A stretch of DNA of 64,000 nt, taken from positions 1 through 64,000 of the forward strand of contig JAGASY010000024.1 in assembly GCA_017621515.1 (NCBI GenBank), in the 5' to 3' direction. This document shows, in pieces, positions 1-10,600 of the stretch; position 1 is the first letter of the stretch, and each line of letters begins with the position of its first letter. This DNA is from Bacteroidaceae bacterium. GTDB lineage: Bacteria; Bacteroidota; Bacteroidia; Bacteroidales; Bacteroidaceae. The notes beneath the pieces are model-generated. The model was not told where the DNA came from. It ran no database searches and saw only the letters and a list, made by a program, of their open reading frames with translations. The position numbers were made by a program, and so were the translations under genes.

Positions 1-472
1 CTGAAAAAAAGTACTGAGTTTTCAAATTTCCAGCGCACTGTTTTTTCAGCCGTGGCGCACTGTAATTTTATCCACAGCGCACTGCAATTTTAACTGCTTA
101 GTAGATTGGAGAAATTTTCAGCGCACTGTTGCTGAAAAAACTCTTGGAATCGGGGAAAAAGACACCGAACACTGGATTTTGTGTTAACGGATGTAAAATC
201 CTCTATTTGCCCAAAAATCCGTACAAAAATGAGCAAGGGAAATTAGAATTGACATGTATCAAGTATTTCAAAAGTTAACACACAATAAATCAAGCATTTA
301 CTATTTCAACCGGAAGTATTGATTTTTAAGGTAAAACTGATGCCTTTTTTCAAAGTGTTATCTTGCTGATTTGCAACATATTAGCAAAATTAGTCTGATT
401 TTACCAAATGCAAATAAGTGTTTCAAATGTTAATTTCCCGCTTATAGTGAAAACCAATTTGTCAAAAATGAA
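1..472 (+). repeat. 670-bp noncoding element, copy 1 (subfamily A), cut by the window edge
   Basis: This is the right-hand part of a long dispersed repeat; its left end lies outside the window. It aligns base by base with about 15140-15590 and with the reverse complement of about 29553-29990. It carries several CAGCGCACTG-type decamers in the first 150 bases, then a conserved AT-rich block and a right end reading TTTGTCAAAAATGAAG. A perfect DnaA-box-like nonamer, TTATCCACA, is at 68-76. No reading frame is shared by all copies: the short minus-strand frame open in copies 2 and 3 has an in-frame TAA here. Function unknown. Confidence 0.85.
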
Positions 473-540
473 GAAACGACTCTTTACATGTCTTTATCGG
501 TTTAAATAGTTGTGTTTAACAAACTCCGCAGTTGTTTTTA

Positions 541-737
541 AGTGATTGTTTTCAACAGACTCCTCCGTCGCTACCGCACCACCTCCTCTAACTTAGAGGA
601 GGTGCCTATATACCTATCCCTGAAAAGACTATGATGCGGATGTATAGCACTGACACCCAACATGGAAACTTGACTCCTCCCCTAAATTAGGGGAGGCGGC
701 GCGATAGCGACGGAGGAGTCTGTTGAAAACAACCACA
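541..737. repeat. Composite REP-like palindrome
   Basis: The outer arms (541-575 and 701-737) are inverted copies of a sequence containing TTCAACAGACTCCTCCGTCG. Between them are two further hairpins, ACCTCC..GGAGGT near 581-604 and CTCCCC..GGGGAG near 674-696. The same arm sequence recurs at 38.2 kb and, diverged, at 30.3, 40.3 and 62.4 kb, always between genes. It could fold as a cruciform or as an RNA clover. Confidence 0.75.
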
Positions 738-782
738 AACGAAACACGAGAAGTCTGCCTAACACAACAGATATAAACAAGC

Positions 783-808
783 AGAAGAGTCTGTGAATAC
801 ATCCACTT
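783..808 (-). repeat. Single arm of the REP-like family
   Basis: A lone half-copy, GAGTCTGTGAATACATCCAC, the reverse complement of the arm motif used in the composite palindromes. It lies between the composite element at 541-737 and the terminator of the next gene. Confidence 0.55.
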
Positions 809-832
809 TAAGCACAGCCACAATAAGAATCC

Positions 833-880
833 ATTCAAAAAAAAGCCCCGAAAGTTCACGTAAAACTTTCGGGGCTTTTC
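833..880 (-). terminator. Rho-independent terminator of the leftward SusCD operon
   Basis: A perfect 16-bp stem (841-856 with 864-879, AAAGCCCCGAAAGTT) with a short loop. It is followed on the minus strand by a run of Ts (As at 833-844 on the plus strand). It lies immediately after the stop of the S41/thioredoxin gene and ends the operon. Confidence 0.9.
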
Positions 881-885
881 ACATT

Positions 886-3066
886 TTACAAACCAAGTTC
901 CTTTTTTATTGCATTTTCCAACAGTTTGTCGTGAAGATTACGCACCACAATATTTCCGTCCTTATTCAACAAAACAAGAAACGGAATAGCTTGTACACCA
1001 TAGTCCTGCGTCACAGGTCCATCCCAAGCTTTCAAGTCGGATATTTGCATCCACGGCATCTTGTTCTTCTCCAATGCCTTCAGCCAAGCCGGTTTTGATT
1101 TATCGAGAGAGACACTCACAATATCCAGTCCGCGGTCGTGGTATTTCTCATACAGATCCTTGAGAAAGGGTATCTCTTGCTGACACGGCACACACCACGA
1201 TGCCCAAAAGTCAATCAGCATGATGCGTCCGGGCTTCACGAGTTCGGACAGCCTCACCTCTTTTCCTTCAGGAGTAAAGCCCACAATCTCCCTGTAATGT
1301 CCTCCGATGTCCATAGCCTTTTGCGACTCTTGGAAATATGCCTGTTTCTTGCGGATACTCTCGTCACGCTCCCGCCTTTGTCCTAACAGATTTTGATTGC
1401 AGTTCTTCTCTAAAAAAGCTCTGTCAGACTCAGGATACTGGGAAAGCGGGTATCTGAAAAGCATTTGGCTGGCAAAAGGATGAGAGATATTATCTTTTAC
1501 AAATGCAGAGAATTTCAACATGTAGCGGACATTCAAATCTGCTATCTCGGCATTATAACGCTGCTCATCCTCCAACGAAAGTCCGCCACCCTCCTGAAGT
1601 TTGTTACGCTCCGCATTAATGGTAAATGTCTGCGCACGGCGGTTGCACTCTTCTGTAAGAACACGTTCACTGAAAGCCGCATTCAACGGTGTACCGGAAA
1701 GCGTATAGGAAAGCGAATCATAGCGAATCTGCAAATGCCCCGATTCGAGAATCACATCGGCACTGAATACGGAGAAAATATCGTTGGGAGCTATCTCAGA
1801 AAAACGAATGTTTCCAAGTTCAGGCGAAGCAGCCACATCGTACTTAAAGGAGAATGCACGTCCCTTGACCACACAATCGGTCAGCACTGTCGAACTATCG
1901 GGATATATAGGATTCACCTTTTCAAGCACCATACGGCGACCGGAATAAGAATCATCGGGCAGAGTGCCACTTATCTCCAAAACCGACGACTCGGCAGCAG
2001 CCACAGCCGGTTTGAAACCTGTGGTCAGCAACGCTTTATAACGCTTCTGGTCTTTTATAACCTCCAATGCCTTCTTCACAGCCTCATCGTCAGGAAGTGA
2101 CTTGGACACAAATATATCGGGAGCAATTCCGCCGCCTCCATAGAGCGCACGCTTGCTGACCATCGACTCATACACTTTCGCACCGACCTCTTCAGACAGA
2201 GAACCATCGTCCGGACGATTCTGCACTTCTTTGAAGTAGGCTTCGCGCGAGCGGTTCACGTATGGTTTCTGAATACTCCGTCCGCAAGGGGTGAAATATC
2301 TTGCCACGGAAATACGAATCGCACTGCCATCGCTGAAAGGTAGAGTCTCCTGTATCAGTCCCTTGCCGAAGGTTCTGCGCCCGATGAGCACAGCCCTGTC
2401 CCAGTCTTGAATGGCTCCGGCAAAAATCTCAGCAGCAGACATCGTATTCTCATCCACCAGCAGCACCACTCGCCCTTTCTCCATCGTACCCTTCTTCTGT
2501 GCCTTCACTTCCTGTCGGGGAGAATGCTTGCCTTCGGTTGTGACCAGCAGATTTCCTGCGGGAATAAACTCATCGGCAACTTCAAGAGCTGCATCAAAGA
2601 AGCCGCCTCCATTGCCGCGTATGTCAAGCACAAGGTTTTCCATGCCTTTACGCTTCAGACTGTCCAACACCTGACTGAATCTGGCGGGTGTGCCCTGATT
2701 AAAGATAGACAAGCGCACGTAGCCAATCTTCTTATCTATGATGGTCGCCTCTTCCACTCCATCACGGCTCATGTCGTAAGACATTGCCATAGCTGTAGGA
2801 GCGAGCAGCATGTTCTCATTTTCACGGGCCGCCTCTGCCGTGAGATATTCGCTGTGGGGGTCAAGACACTGCATAAGCATCATCATCTGATACTCCACCA
2901 AAGGACTGACCTTCACACTATCTACATACATGTTACGCAACGCATAGAAAGCCATCATGATTTTCTCTTCTGGCTGATTCTGTGCAGAAACGGACACTGG
3001 CAGCCACAAAGGCACAGCTATTGCCATTACGGTTGCAATACACAAACGTCTAATATTCAAAAGCAT
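886..3066 (-). CDS. S41 peptidase fused to a TlpA-type thioredoxin domain
   Basis: A 726-aa secreted protein with a signal peptide (residues 1-28, ending VSAQ). Residues about 110-330 are a C-terminal-processing (S41) protease domain: LDIRGNGGG, the nucleophile region MSAAEIFAG (Ser210) and FGKG (Lys235), 25 residues apart as in the family. The PDZ domain usually found between the N-terminal helices and the protease core appears absent, since the text runs straight from EYLTAEAAR to the core. Residues about 365-590 resemble the DUF4369-type region that precedes many Bacteroidetes thioredoxins. Residues about 600-726 are a TlpA-like thioredoxin fold with WCVPC (Cys625, Cys628). It is last in the operon, 143 bp after the preceding TlpA gene. 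A protease joined to a disulfide reductase suggests periplasmic handling of disulfide-bonded peptides; that role is inferred. Confidence 0.85.
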   Translation of the reverse strand: MLLNIRRLCIATVMAIAVPLWLPVSVSAQNQPEEKIMMAFYALRNMYVDSVKVSPLVEYQMMMLMQCLDPHSEYLTAEAARENENMLLAPTAMAMSYDMSRDGVEEATIIDKKIGYVRLSIFNQGTPARFSQVLDSLKRKGMENLVLDIRGNGGGFFDAALEVADEFIPAGNLLVTTEGKHSPRQEVKAQKKGTMEKGRVVLLVDENTMSAAEIFAGAIQDWDRAVLIGRRTFGKGLIQETLPFSDGSAIRISVARYFTPCGRSIQKPYVNRSREAYFKEVQNRPDDGSLSEEVGAKVYESMVSKRALYGGGGIAPDIFVSKSLPDDEAVKKALEVIKDQKRYKALLTTGFKPAVAAAESSVLEISGTLPDDSYSGRRMVLEKVNPIYPDSSTVLTDCVVKGRAFSFKYDVAASPELGNIRFSEIAPNDIFSVFSADVILESGHLQIRYDSLSYTLSGTPLNAAFSERVLTEECNRRAQTFTINAERNKLQEGGGLSLEDEQRYNAEIADLNVRYMLKFSAFVKDNISHPFASQMLFRYPLSQYPESDRAFLEKNCNQNLLGQRRERDESIRKKQAYFQESQKAMDIGGHYREIVGFTPEGKEVRLSELVKPGRIMLIDFWASWCVPCQQEIPFLKDLYEKYHDRGLDIVSVSLDKSKPAWLKALEKNKMPWMQISDLKAWDGPVTQDYGVQAIPFLVLLNKDGNIVVRNLHDKLLENAIKKELGL

Positions 3067-3209
3067 AAAATATTCATTTAATTAATCGGATAAAGAAATT
3101 GCAAAGTTACAATCAGGTTGACAAACAAAAAGAAAAACCCTTGCAACCTTACAATTTCCAAGAATCCGGAATCATAAATCAAGCCCGGAAGTTGATAGAG
3201 AAAAGCTGT

Positions 3210-5246
3210 TTACTTCTCTGCTTTCAACAATTCAATCACACAAGAAACCTCATCGGCAAGTTTGCTCGGGCTACCGCCATAACCTTCTTCCGTATAGCGC
3301 ACATAGCCGTCTTTCAACACCATCTTGCGAGGTATCGCCATCGAATGATTGATTTCGTTCATCTGAGAAAAAACAAGACTGTTGCTTCCCGACTTTGAAG
3401 ACTCAGCAACGGCATCGAACAGCACATTGAAAGTGAAACCTTTCTGGTTCATGTAGTCTTTTGCCTTTGCTTCATACCCTTCTCCTCTCTCCATTGTGTC
3501 GATGAAATAGAAAAGCACATTAGGGTCGTCCTTGAAACGATCAACAGCCATCTGCATTCCCGGGAACGAGTTTTTGCACGGATAGCACCATGAAGCCCAA
3601 AAGTCAAGCACCACAACTTTCCCGTTCCAGTCGGCAGAGTTCACCGTCTCTCTGTTCATAGACTTCAAAGAAAAGGCTTTGTAAGGAGTCTTTATCAGAC
3701 GCTTGCTGATTTCCGCCTTCATGGCTTCCGCCTCTTCTTTCGACTTCATTGAGTTTACGTACTCATCGAACCCAGCATCGCTCTTATGCTTCTTCACATA
3801 ATCTGCTTTCATCATTTCCATCATTTCCGGAGTGACGGCATTAGCAGCCAAAGCAGCCTTGAACACACCCTCTATTTTCTTCTTGTTCTTGGTTTGACGC
3901 AAGGCCTTGATATGCGTTTCGTTCACTTCCGGCACTGTATAACGTCTTTCGGCGGAAATCATATCTATATATTTCAGAGCTTCGGAAGGCTTGTTCATAC
4001 ATAGCAGAATGTCTGCATAGTTGCCAAGATGTCCGTCAAGAATCTGATGCGCCAAGAAGTCAGACTGTCTTGGAGACATATAGGTCTCTTCCACGTATGA
4101 TTTGTCTTCCACCTTCTTCAGCATTTCCTCTATCAGCACTTTGCCCACAGGATAGTTAAGTTCGTCCTTTACAGCCTTCTTCGTATGGAAAGGAGAGACT
4201 GTCCAGCGATAAACTTCTGCAAGTGTCTTGAAGTCGTATTGCGGAAGCAGTTCGATAAAATCCTTCTGGTCAAACTCTCCGGTGAAGAAATCAGCGGCAA
4301 CGGCACGCACGGCATTGTAATAGATGAAAGGCTGATAGGAATCCAGTTTCTCAGAATCTGCCACCGGATATTTATTCAGTGCCGCCATTATGTTATCATG
4401 GAAAGCTTTTCCTGTCTTAAAGGCATCGTCAAAAGTCTTGCGGCGCACAGTCCATCCATCAGGATAAGTGTTCAGAATGAGTTGATGCACACTGTCCGCT
4501 TTCAGTGTGTCCTTCACAGCAGAACGATAGAGATTCTCCATGACAAGATAGTTTTTCTCGCTCGGCTGTTCCTGCTTTGAGAAGATGGAGAAGAACATTT
4601 CCGCAGCCTCCGGGAATCTTTCTCCAGTATGTTGCCGTACAATGTCCATCATTGTGCCGAAGAACAGACCTGCCTTGTCCTGATTGCGCTGCAATTCCTT
4701 CTGAAACCAGAAATAAAGCGCATCTCTCTCTATGTCCTGATAACCGTCGGTGAAATAACCTGCAACTCCGAGACCCGCTGAAGGACGGCGCATCAGTCCC
4801 CATGCCAGTTCACCACCGGGAAGAGGCTGTCCCTGTCCATCACTGATTACATACAAGTAACCTTTATTATCATTGTTGTCTTTTTCCTGAGCGAACTGCG
4901 ACCAAGTGCTCTGGAACTGCATCGCCATGAAGGCACAATTTGCAGGAATGTCAAACTTACCTCTCCAGATTTCACCATCCTTCACAAGCTCTACGTCTCC
5001 AAGCTGCCAACGATAGTCGTTGTACATATACACCAAAGCCACAAGGTTGTCCATCCCTTCGAGAGAAGTACCCTTAGGCGAATAAGTGAAATCAATGGTA
5101 GTTCCGGCAACAGGAGGCTTGGGAATACCTGTCAGCCTCTCGTATGTCTCAGTTGAACCGGTCTCATTTTTTTCCGGTTCTGTCTGCGCAAAAGCAACGG
5201 CAAACATCAGCACTGCTGCCACTGCCGCAAAAAATCTTTTCTTCAT
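3210..5246 (-). CDS. Large periplasmic TlpA-type thioredoxin protein
   Basis: A 678-aa protein with a clear signal peptide (MKKRFFAAVAAVLMFAVAFAQ). The C-terminal 140 residues form a thioredoxin/TlpA domain with FWASWCYPC (Cys554, Cys557), PRKMVLKDG (the cis-Pro loop) and a terminal helix. The roughly 500 residues before it are mostly helical with an N-terminal beta-rich section; I do not recognise a named domain there. It starts 12 bp after the stop of the metallopeptidase-like lipoprotein, so it is co-transcribed with the SusCD genes. It probably acts as a periplasmic thiol-disulfide oxidoreductase. Two thioredoxin-domain proteins in one SusCD operon suggest that the imported substrate contains disulfides or thiols (inference). 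Confidence 0.8.
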   Translation of the reverse strand: MKKRFFAAVAAVLMFAVAFAQTEPEKNETGSTETYERLTGIPKPPVAGTTIDFTYSPKGTSLEGMDNLVALVYMYNDYRWQLGDVELVKDGEIWRGKFDIPANCAFMAMQFQSTWSQFAQEKDNNDNKGYLYVISDGQGQPLPGGELAWGLMRRPSAGLGVAGYFTDGYQDIERDALYFWFQKELQRNQDKAGLFFGTMMDIVRQHTGERFPEAAEMFFSIFSKQEQPSEKNYLVMENLYRSAVKDTLKADSVHQLILNTYPDGWTVRRKTFDDAFKTGKAFHDNIMAALNKYPVADSEKLDSYQPFIYYNAVRAVAADFFTGEFDQKDFIELLPQYDFKTLAEVYRWTVSPFHTKKAVKDELNYPVGKVLIEEMLKKVEDKSYVEETYMSPRQSDFLAHQILDGHLGNYADILLCMNKPSEALKYIDMISAERRYTVPEVNETHIKALRQTKNKKKIEGVFKAALAANAVTPEMMEMMKADYVKKHKSDAGFDEYVNSMKSKEEAEAMKAEISKRLIKTPYKAFSLKSMNRETVNSADWNGKVVVLDFWASWCYPCKNSFPGMQMAVDRFKDDPNVLFYFIDTMERGEGYEAKAKDYMNQKGFTFNVLFDAVAESSKSGSNSLVFSQMNEINHSMAIPRKMVLKDGYVRYTEEGYGGSPSKLADEVSCVIELLKAEK

Positions 5247-5258
5247 GTTACAATCTTT

Positions 5259-6194
5259 TTATTTTACTATTTCTTTGTTTGCAAGTTTTTCCAAATCAAT
5301 TCCGTATTCACTCCGCATCCATTCACGTACAATTTTAGCTTTTCGTGCAATACGACCGGAAGTATCAAAGGTGGAAGTGGTAAATCGGGATTCAAACTTA
5401 TCGGCAGGATAGGCAATGAGATACTTCAGGAACAGAGTAAAGTCTTGTTCCGGAGTCATACTCTTGGCATCTATATATTCAAGCAAGCCGTATGTATTAT
5501 AACCTTCGGCTCCGACAAAGTTATACCAGTTCACCCCAGTGTATTCCAGTCGTATAAATGTGTCCGGAACTTTGAATATCTCCTGTTCCAATCCATAAGC
5601 AAGCAACGAAGCATTCAATTCTCCTTTGACAAGCTGAAGACTGTCTTCACTCAAACCGGCAAGACGACCATTCGTACATCCGAAACAGATATTACCGAAT
5701 CCGTTCACAGCCGCAATACCCGGAATCGTATCCGTATAGCTTACGTTGCTTCCGGAAGCATTACGACCCGAATAAGAAAAAATACGAGAAAGATTTTTCG
5801 CCATATATATCCGATAAGGCAACATAAGCTTCAGACTATCATCGGAATAGAAATCAAAACAATTGTGCCTGATGAAAGCCACAGCCTCAGACACATGCGA
5901 CTCGTCACCTTCCGTGCTAATGTAATCAAGTCTGTCCGTAACCTGCCAGCGGAACATCGCATCGTTAAACCGGTACAACATCTGTGTGCCGTACTTGTCA
6001 TATATATCCTTTATCTCCATGTCATAAGTATTGTTTCCTTGTGGGAACTCCACAAGGTAGTTATCAGGAGAAGCTGTAATGTCATCATCTGAGCACGACA
6101 CAAAGGAGAGCAAGCATATATTGACCACAAAGAAAGACAAGAGAAAAGAAATGTTTCTCGTCCAGCTCTGTTTGTTTTCAGTTTTCTTTTGCAT
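5259..6194 (-). CDS. Metallopeptidase-like lipoprotein with a lost HExxH motif
   Basis: A 311-aa lipoprotein (lipobox FVSC, Cys34). Its opening YDMEIKDIYDKYGTQMLYRF and overall length match the putative zinc-binding metallopeptidase lipoproteins (PF15890-like) usually encoded beside SusD in Bacteroidetes. Where those proteins normally carry HExxH, this one reads LVKGELNASLLAYG (about residues 188-201). The metal-binding histidines are therefore missing and it is probably catalytically dead, perhaps a surface binding protein. It lies 40 bp after susD and 12 bp before the TlpA gene. Family assignment is from pattern memory and is moderately sure; the lack of HExxH anywhere in the protein is directly visible. 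Confidence 0.6.
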   Translation of the reverse strand: MQKKTENKQSWTRNISFLLSFFVVNICLLSFVSCSDDDITASPDNYLVEFPQGNNTYDMEIKDIYDKYGTQMLYRFNDAMFRWQVTDRLDYISTEGDESHVSEAVAFIRHNCFDFYSDDSLKLMLPYRIYMAKNLSRIFSYSGRNASGSNVSYTDTIPGIAAVNGFGNICFGCTNGRLAGLSEDSLQLVKGELNASLLAYGLEQEIFKVPDTFIRLEYTGVNWYNFVGAEGYNTYGLLEYIDAKSMTPEQDFTLFLKYLIAYPADKFESRFTTSTFDTSGRIARKAKIVREWMRSEYGIDLEKLANKEIVK

Positions 6195-6234
6195 ATCTAT
6201 TAATTGAAAAGTATTAATTTATGAATATTTCAAA

Positions 6235-7680
6235 TCACCGGCCCGTACGTCTCTCAGCCAGAGGATTCTGTACCAGATTCTCGTTATGGTCAAGTGCAAT
6301 ATCCGGCAACGGTACACAATAAGCCGGGTCACGTTCCTCCAATGTATATGTAGTAGAACCTCCGTTTTCACCTACCACCACATGTTCTATGCTGGGCATT
6401 CCATAGCGTTTCAAGTCGAAGAAGCGGAAACCTTCATAGCAAAGTTCTTTTCTTCTTTCAGAACGCAACAGAGACTGCAAAGCATCTATGTCGGAATATG
6501 CAGGTGCTGTATGACGTATATAGCGTTTTGCCATCAGAGCTTCAAGATCATCCACACATTTCTGTCCGGCTGTTGCATCTCCTTTTTTATACAGATTCAG
6601 ATAAGCTTCTGCTCTGTTGAGATACAGTTCTGCTGTTCGCCATACAAACTCATGCTCATCGGCACAAACCTTGAAGATGCGATAAGGATAATCATAACCG
6701 CTTGGCTGCAAATACACATTCATTCGAGAATCCATCACAGAAAAGGTGGAGGCAAAGTCTGTACTCACTCCGTAAGGAGTTCCCATCAGTCCATAGTCGC
6801 CTGACATTGCTTTCATGCCGCCAATGAAGATAACTTCCGGAAATTTCGTGGAGATTACTCCGTTGGTAGGGGACAGCACATTGTCAATCATGTAACTGTT
6901 GAGATTCACCAAAGCAGGAGCGGCACTTATCGCCTTCGTCGCATGTTCCACCACCTTGTCCCAGTCTTCAAGATGTAAATAAACCCTTGAAGCCATCAGA
7001 TGAGCTGCCGTATAAGCTACACGATATTTTCCTCTGTCAGTCTTGTCATCGCCGAAAAGTTCACAAGCGTCTTCTATATCTTTTACTATCTGTTCATACA
7101 CCTTCGCCACTGTAGCACGCGGCATTCCGGCTTCTTTCACTTCCGATTCTGTCACCAAAGACACACCAAGATTAGTCTCAGGAGAAGTAAGCGGGTCATT
7201 ATAAGGCAAAGCGTATGTATTCACAAGCTGCAAATAATAAAAAGCGCGCATCGTTTTCGCCTCTCCACAACAGATGTTTTTCTCCGCTTGTGTACCCTGA
7301 CTGTTCGGTGCTCTTTCTATGATGATATTACATACGGCAATCGCTTTATAAATATTCTGATAGCTGTCCTTTATGCTTGAAATCAAATCGGAACATTCAT
7401 CTTCCAAGCGCCAGAAATCAGGCTGCCAGCAGAATATTTCCTGACGTACACGGAGCGCATTAGTCCAATGGGAAGACTTGCACCCGTTCACATCATCGTC
7501 CATCATGTAAGTCATAGGATCGACCGGAGAGGATATATACCCTTCCCCATTCATCAGTTCAATGAAAGAGGCAGTGGTCTTAGGCTCAAACTCATCCTGA
7601 GAGACTTCTTCCAGAAAATCCCCACACGATGTGAAAGCAACGGCAAGTGCCGCAAAAAATATAATATAGATTCTTTTCAT
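6235..7680 (-). CDS. SusD/RagB-family outer-membrane substrate-binding lipoprotein
   Basis: A 481-aa lipoprotein (lipobox FTSC, Cys19, then GDFLEE). SusD hallmarks are the early FLE motif, the TPR-like helical middle (YYLQLVNTYALPYNDP) and a C-terminal section with RRKELCYEGFRFFDLKRYG and CVPLPDIALDHNENLVQNP. It forms the lid over the SusC barrel and binds substrate at the cell surface. It starts 8 bp after the susC stop, so the two are translationally adjacent. The ligand cannot be read from sequence. The accompanying peptidase-like and thioredoxin proteins favour peptides over glycans, and no glycosidase is in the operon. Confidence 0.92.
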   Translation of the reverse strand: MKRIYIIFFAALAVAFTSCGDFLEEVSQDEFEPKTTASFIELMNGEGYISSPVDPMTYMMDDDVNGCKSSHWTNALRVRQEIFCWQPDFWRLEDECSDLISSIKDSYQNIYKAIAVCNIIIERAPNSQGTQAEKNICCGEAKTMRAFYYLQLVNTYALPYNDPLTSPETNLGVSLVTESEVKEAGMPRATVAKVYEQIVKDIEDACELFGDDKTDRGKYRVAYTAAHLMASRVYLHLEDWDKVVEHATKAISAAPALVNLNSYMIDNVLSPTNGVISTKFPEVIFIGGMKAMSGDYGLMGTPYGVSTDFASTFSVMDSRMNVYLQPSGYDYPYRIFKVCADEHEFVWRTAELYLNRAEAYLNLYKKGDATAGQKCVDDLEALMAKRYIRHTAPAYSDIDALQSLLRSERRKELCYEGFRFFDLKRYGMPSIEHVVVGENGGSTTYTLEERDPAYCVPLPDIALDHNENLVQNPLAERRTGR

Positions 7681-7688
7681 AATTCTTC

Positions 7689-10600
7689 TTACAAACTTAT
7701 GTTAAGTGAAAAAGTGTAGGTCTGTGTAATAGGCATGGCAGTTGTGCCGGTACCTTGTATTTCCGGGTCCTGTCCTTCAAAGCGTGAAGAACAGAACGTA
7801 AACGGATTAGTCACATTAAGAGAAAGAGACAGCGAATTAATGCCCCATTTACTAATCTTCTTATATGGGAAACTATACGAAAGACTGAGATTTCGGCATC
7901 GCAAGAAATCACCTTTCACTATTCTTATATCTGAGAAATTGTACATGGTGTAGGACGAAGACGAGCGCACACCGTTTGTCGTCGTATTGTAATACAAAGA
8001 ATAATCCGCCTCGCCAGTACGGTTAAATCCCGGAATGTTGGTGAAAGCCTCATCACCCGGTTGCTTCCAAGCCTTTAACAGTTTGCGGTTCAAATTGGCA
8101 TACGGCTGCGGCATGAGGTTGTTTCCCTCAAACATATAATTAAGACGTACCACATTTCCCCATTGGAAAGCCCACATGGAATTGAAAGTCCATTGTTTCC
8201 AACGAAGCATCGTGGAGAAACCTCCGCTGAATTTCGGGTCTTTCGAACCGGAATAGACGAGAATATCCTTCACATCCATCTGTTCGCCAAGTGCAGATTC
8301 CGACTTGGCAGTATTGGCAAATGTGGCATATCCTGTCACAGGATCCAATCCTGTGAACTTCCATGAATAGATGGCATTGACAGGTTTGCCCTCTTCATAA
8401 GCATTGCCGGAGAGATAGTCCTCCACCGTATATTCCTGTTTCAGCACATTCGCCACACGGTTCGTATTCTTAGACCATATCGGTGTGATAGACCATTCCA
8501 GATCCTTTGTACGTACAGGAATGAAGGTCATGGAAAGCTCTATACCGTAATTCTTCAAATCCGCTCCGTTACGATATACATTCTCCTGTCCATATTCCAG
8601 ACCGACAGGAAGCAGAAACAAAATATCTGTACCTTTCTTATAATAATAGTCAGCCGTTCCCGATATTCTTCCGTTAAAAAGAGACCAGTCAAGCCCTAAG
8701 TTGTAAGTATTCGTTTTCTCCCATCGCAAATCAGGATAAGGAAGACGACTTATCTGCAACTGATATTCCCCTGACCAGCGGTTCACCACCATTGCCGGAT
8801 AACGGACAACCAAATTCGGTCCGACCATTGTCGGAATATTTCCCTGCATACCATACGAACCGCGTATGCTAAGGTCATTGACAAACTCCGGAATCCAATT
8901 CTCCTCCGCCATGTTCCATCTTAATGCCGTACTCCATACAGGAAGGAACTTGTGGTTCGTATATTGTCCGAAACGATTCGAAGCATCCATTCGTAAATTA
9001 GCATTCAGAATGTATCTGTTCTTATAACTATAAACAAATGTACCAAACTCCGACACAGTGTTATTGAGCGTATTTACAATCGTGGCAGTATGCTTGTCAA
9101 GAGAACTGTGCCAGTCTGTAGAACCGGAATACTGATTATTGTATTCAAAAGAAATCTTGTTTCCTCTGTCCGGGAAATAGCCGTATTCCTGTATCTTCAG
9201 CCCATCGTAATAATTAGAGCGCGCCTCATAGCCCACCATTGCCTGAATCACATGATCCGGACCGAAAGACTTATTATAATTCAACAGGAAACGAGCGGTC
9301 CATGTCCTTTGTTTCTGGTCATCATTCAAGAGAATACCTCCTTTTGGTAAGCGGGAAGCCAATTCATCTGCACTCCCGGGAAGAACAGCTCCTACTTCAT
9401 ATCCTCTGATACCGGCTATATAGTAAGAATATTCATCCGCCCACTGCTGCTGGTTCGTACTCGACACATTATAACTGAAAAGTCCCTCGGCTGCAAGTCC
9501 CCGCACGATATTCGCATGCAAACTGACTTGTGCATTCACCTGACGAACTTTAGTGACATTGGAAGTATGCTCCAGTTCATTGAAGATATTATATTTCAGC
9601 ATATAATTATTGTTAGTACCTTCCACTCTTGTCTGCGTCTGAGTATAATATTCATCAAGTGCAAGCGTCCGGGACGCATAAATGGCATAATCAAAAGGAT
9701 TCACCATATAGAAACCTTTCGATTCGCGGTCAGAAAACATCAACTTAGAAGAGACTTGCAAGAAGTTGAACAAACGCGTGTCAAGGCTCATGTTCATATT
9801 AAAACGGCGCATCTCGTCGCCCTTGGAAGAACCTTTTGCGTCCGAATAGCCGAAACTTGTGTAATAACGTGTCTGCCCCGTTCCGCCGGAATAGTTTATG
9901 TTATAGTCCTGATTAATGGAATTGCGGAAGAGCTTCTTAAACCAATCGGTATTGCGTGTTTCCAGTTCCGTGACACGTGCAGCAAACTCATCATCCGTAA
10001 TCTTTTTGTTATACAAATCAAACAAAGCACCTTCAAATCCCGTCGAATACGGATAGATATCAAACACATAGCCATTCTCCACCATATCCTTTGAAAGCTG
10101 AATGCGTTCCTTGGAGTTCATCATGTTATAATCCGAATACTGAGGACGCGATGTAAATCCGAATGAAGACGAGAAATTGATGGAGTTTTTGCCCTCCTTT
10201 CCTCGTTTTGTAGTCACCACAATCACACCATTGGCAGCACGAGTACCGTAAATTGCTGTGGCAGAAGCGTCTTTCAAGAATGTGATGCTCTCAATGTCAT
10301 GAGGATTAAGCCCTGTAATGGCATTTCCCAGAAGCGAGAGGCTTGCATTCTCATTCACCTGATCAAGATTTGCATTTCCTCGCAGAATAGCGTTCACTTC
10401 ATCATTGGTCACATTGACAGGCTCTTCCCAAATCACACCGTCTATAACCCACACAGGAGCCGCATCGCCATGAATCGTCGATGAACCTCGGATACGCATC
10501 CTCGGAGCTGCATTAGGAGAGCCGGACGGAGCCACAACCGAGAGTCCGGGAACCACACCCTGCAACATATTGGAAAGTGTCGGAGTATTCTGAATCATGA

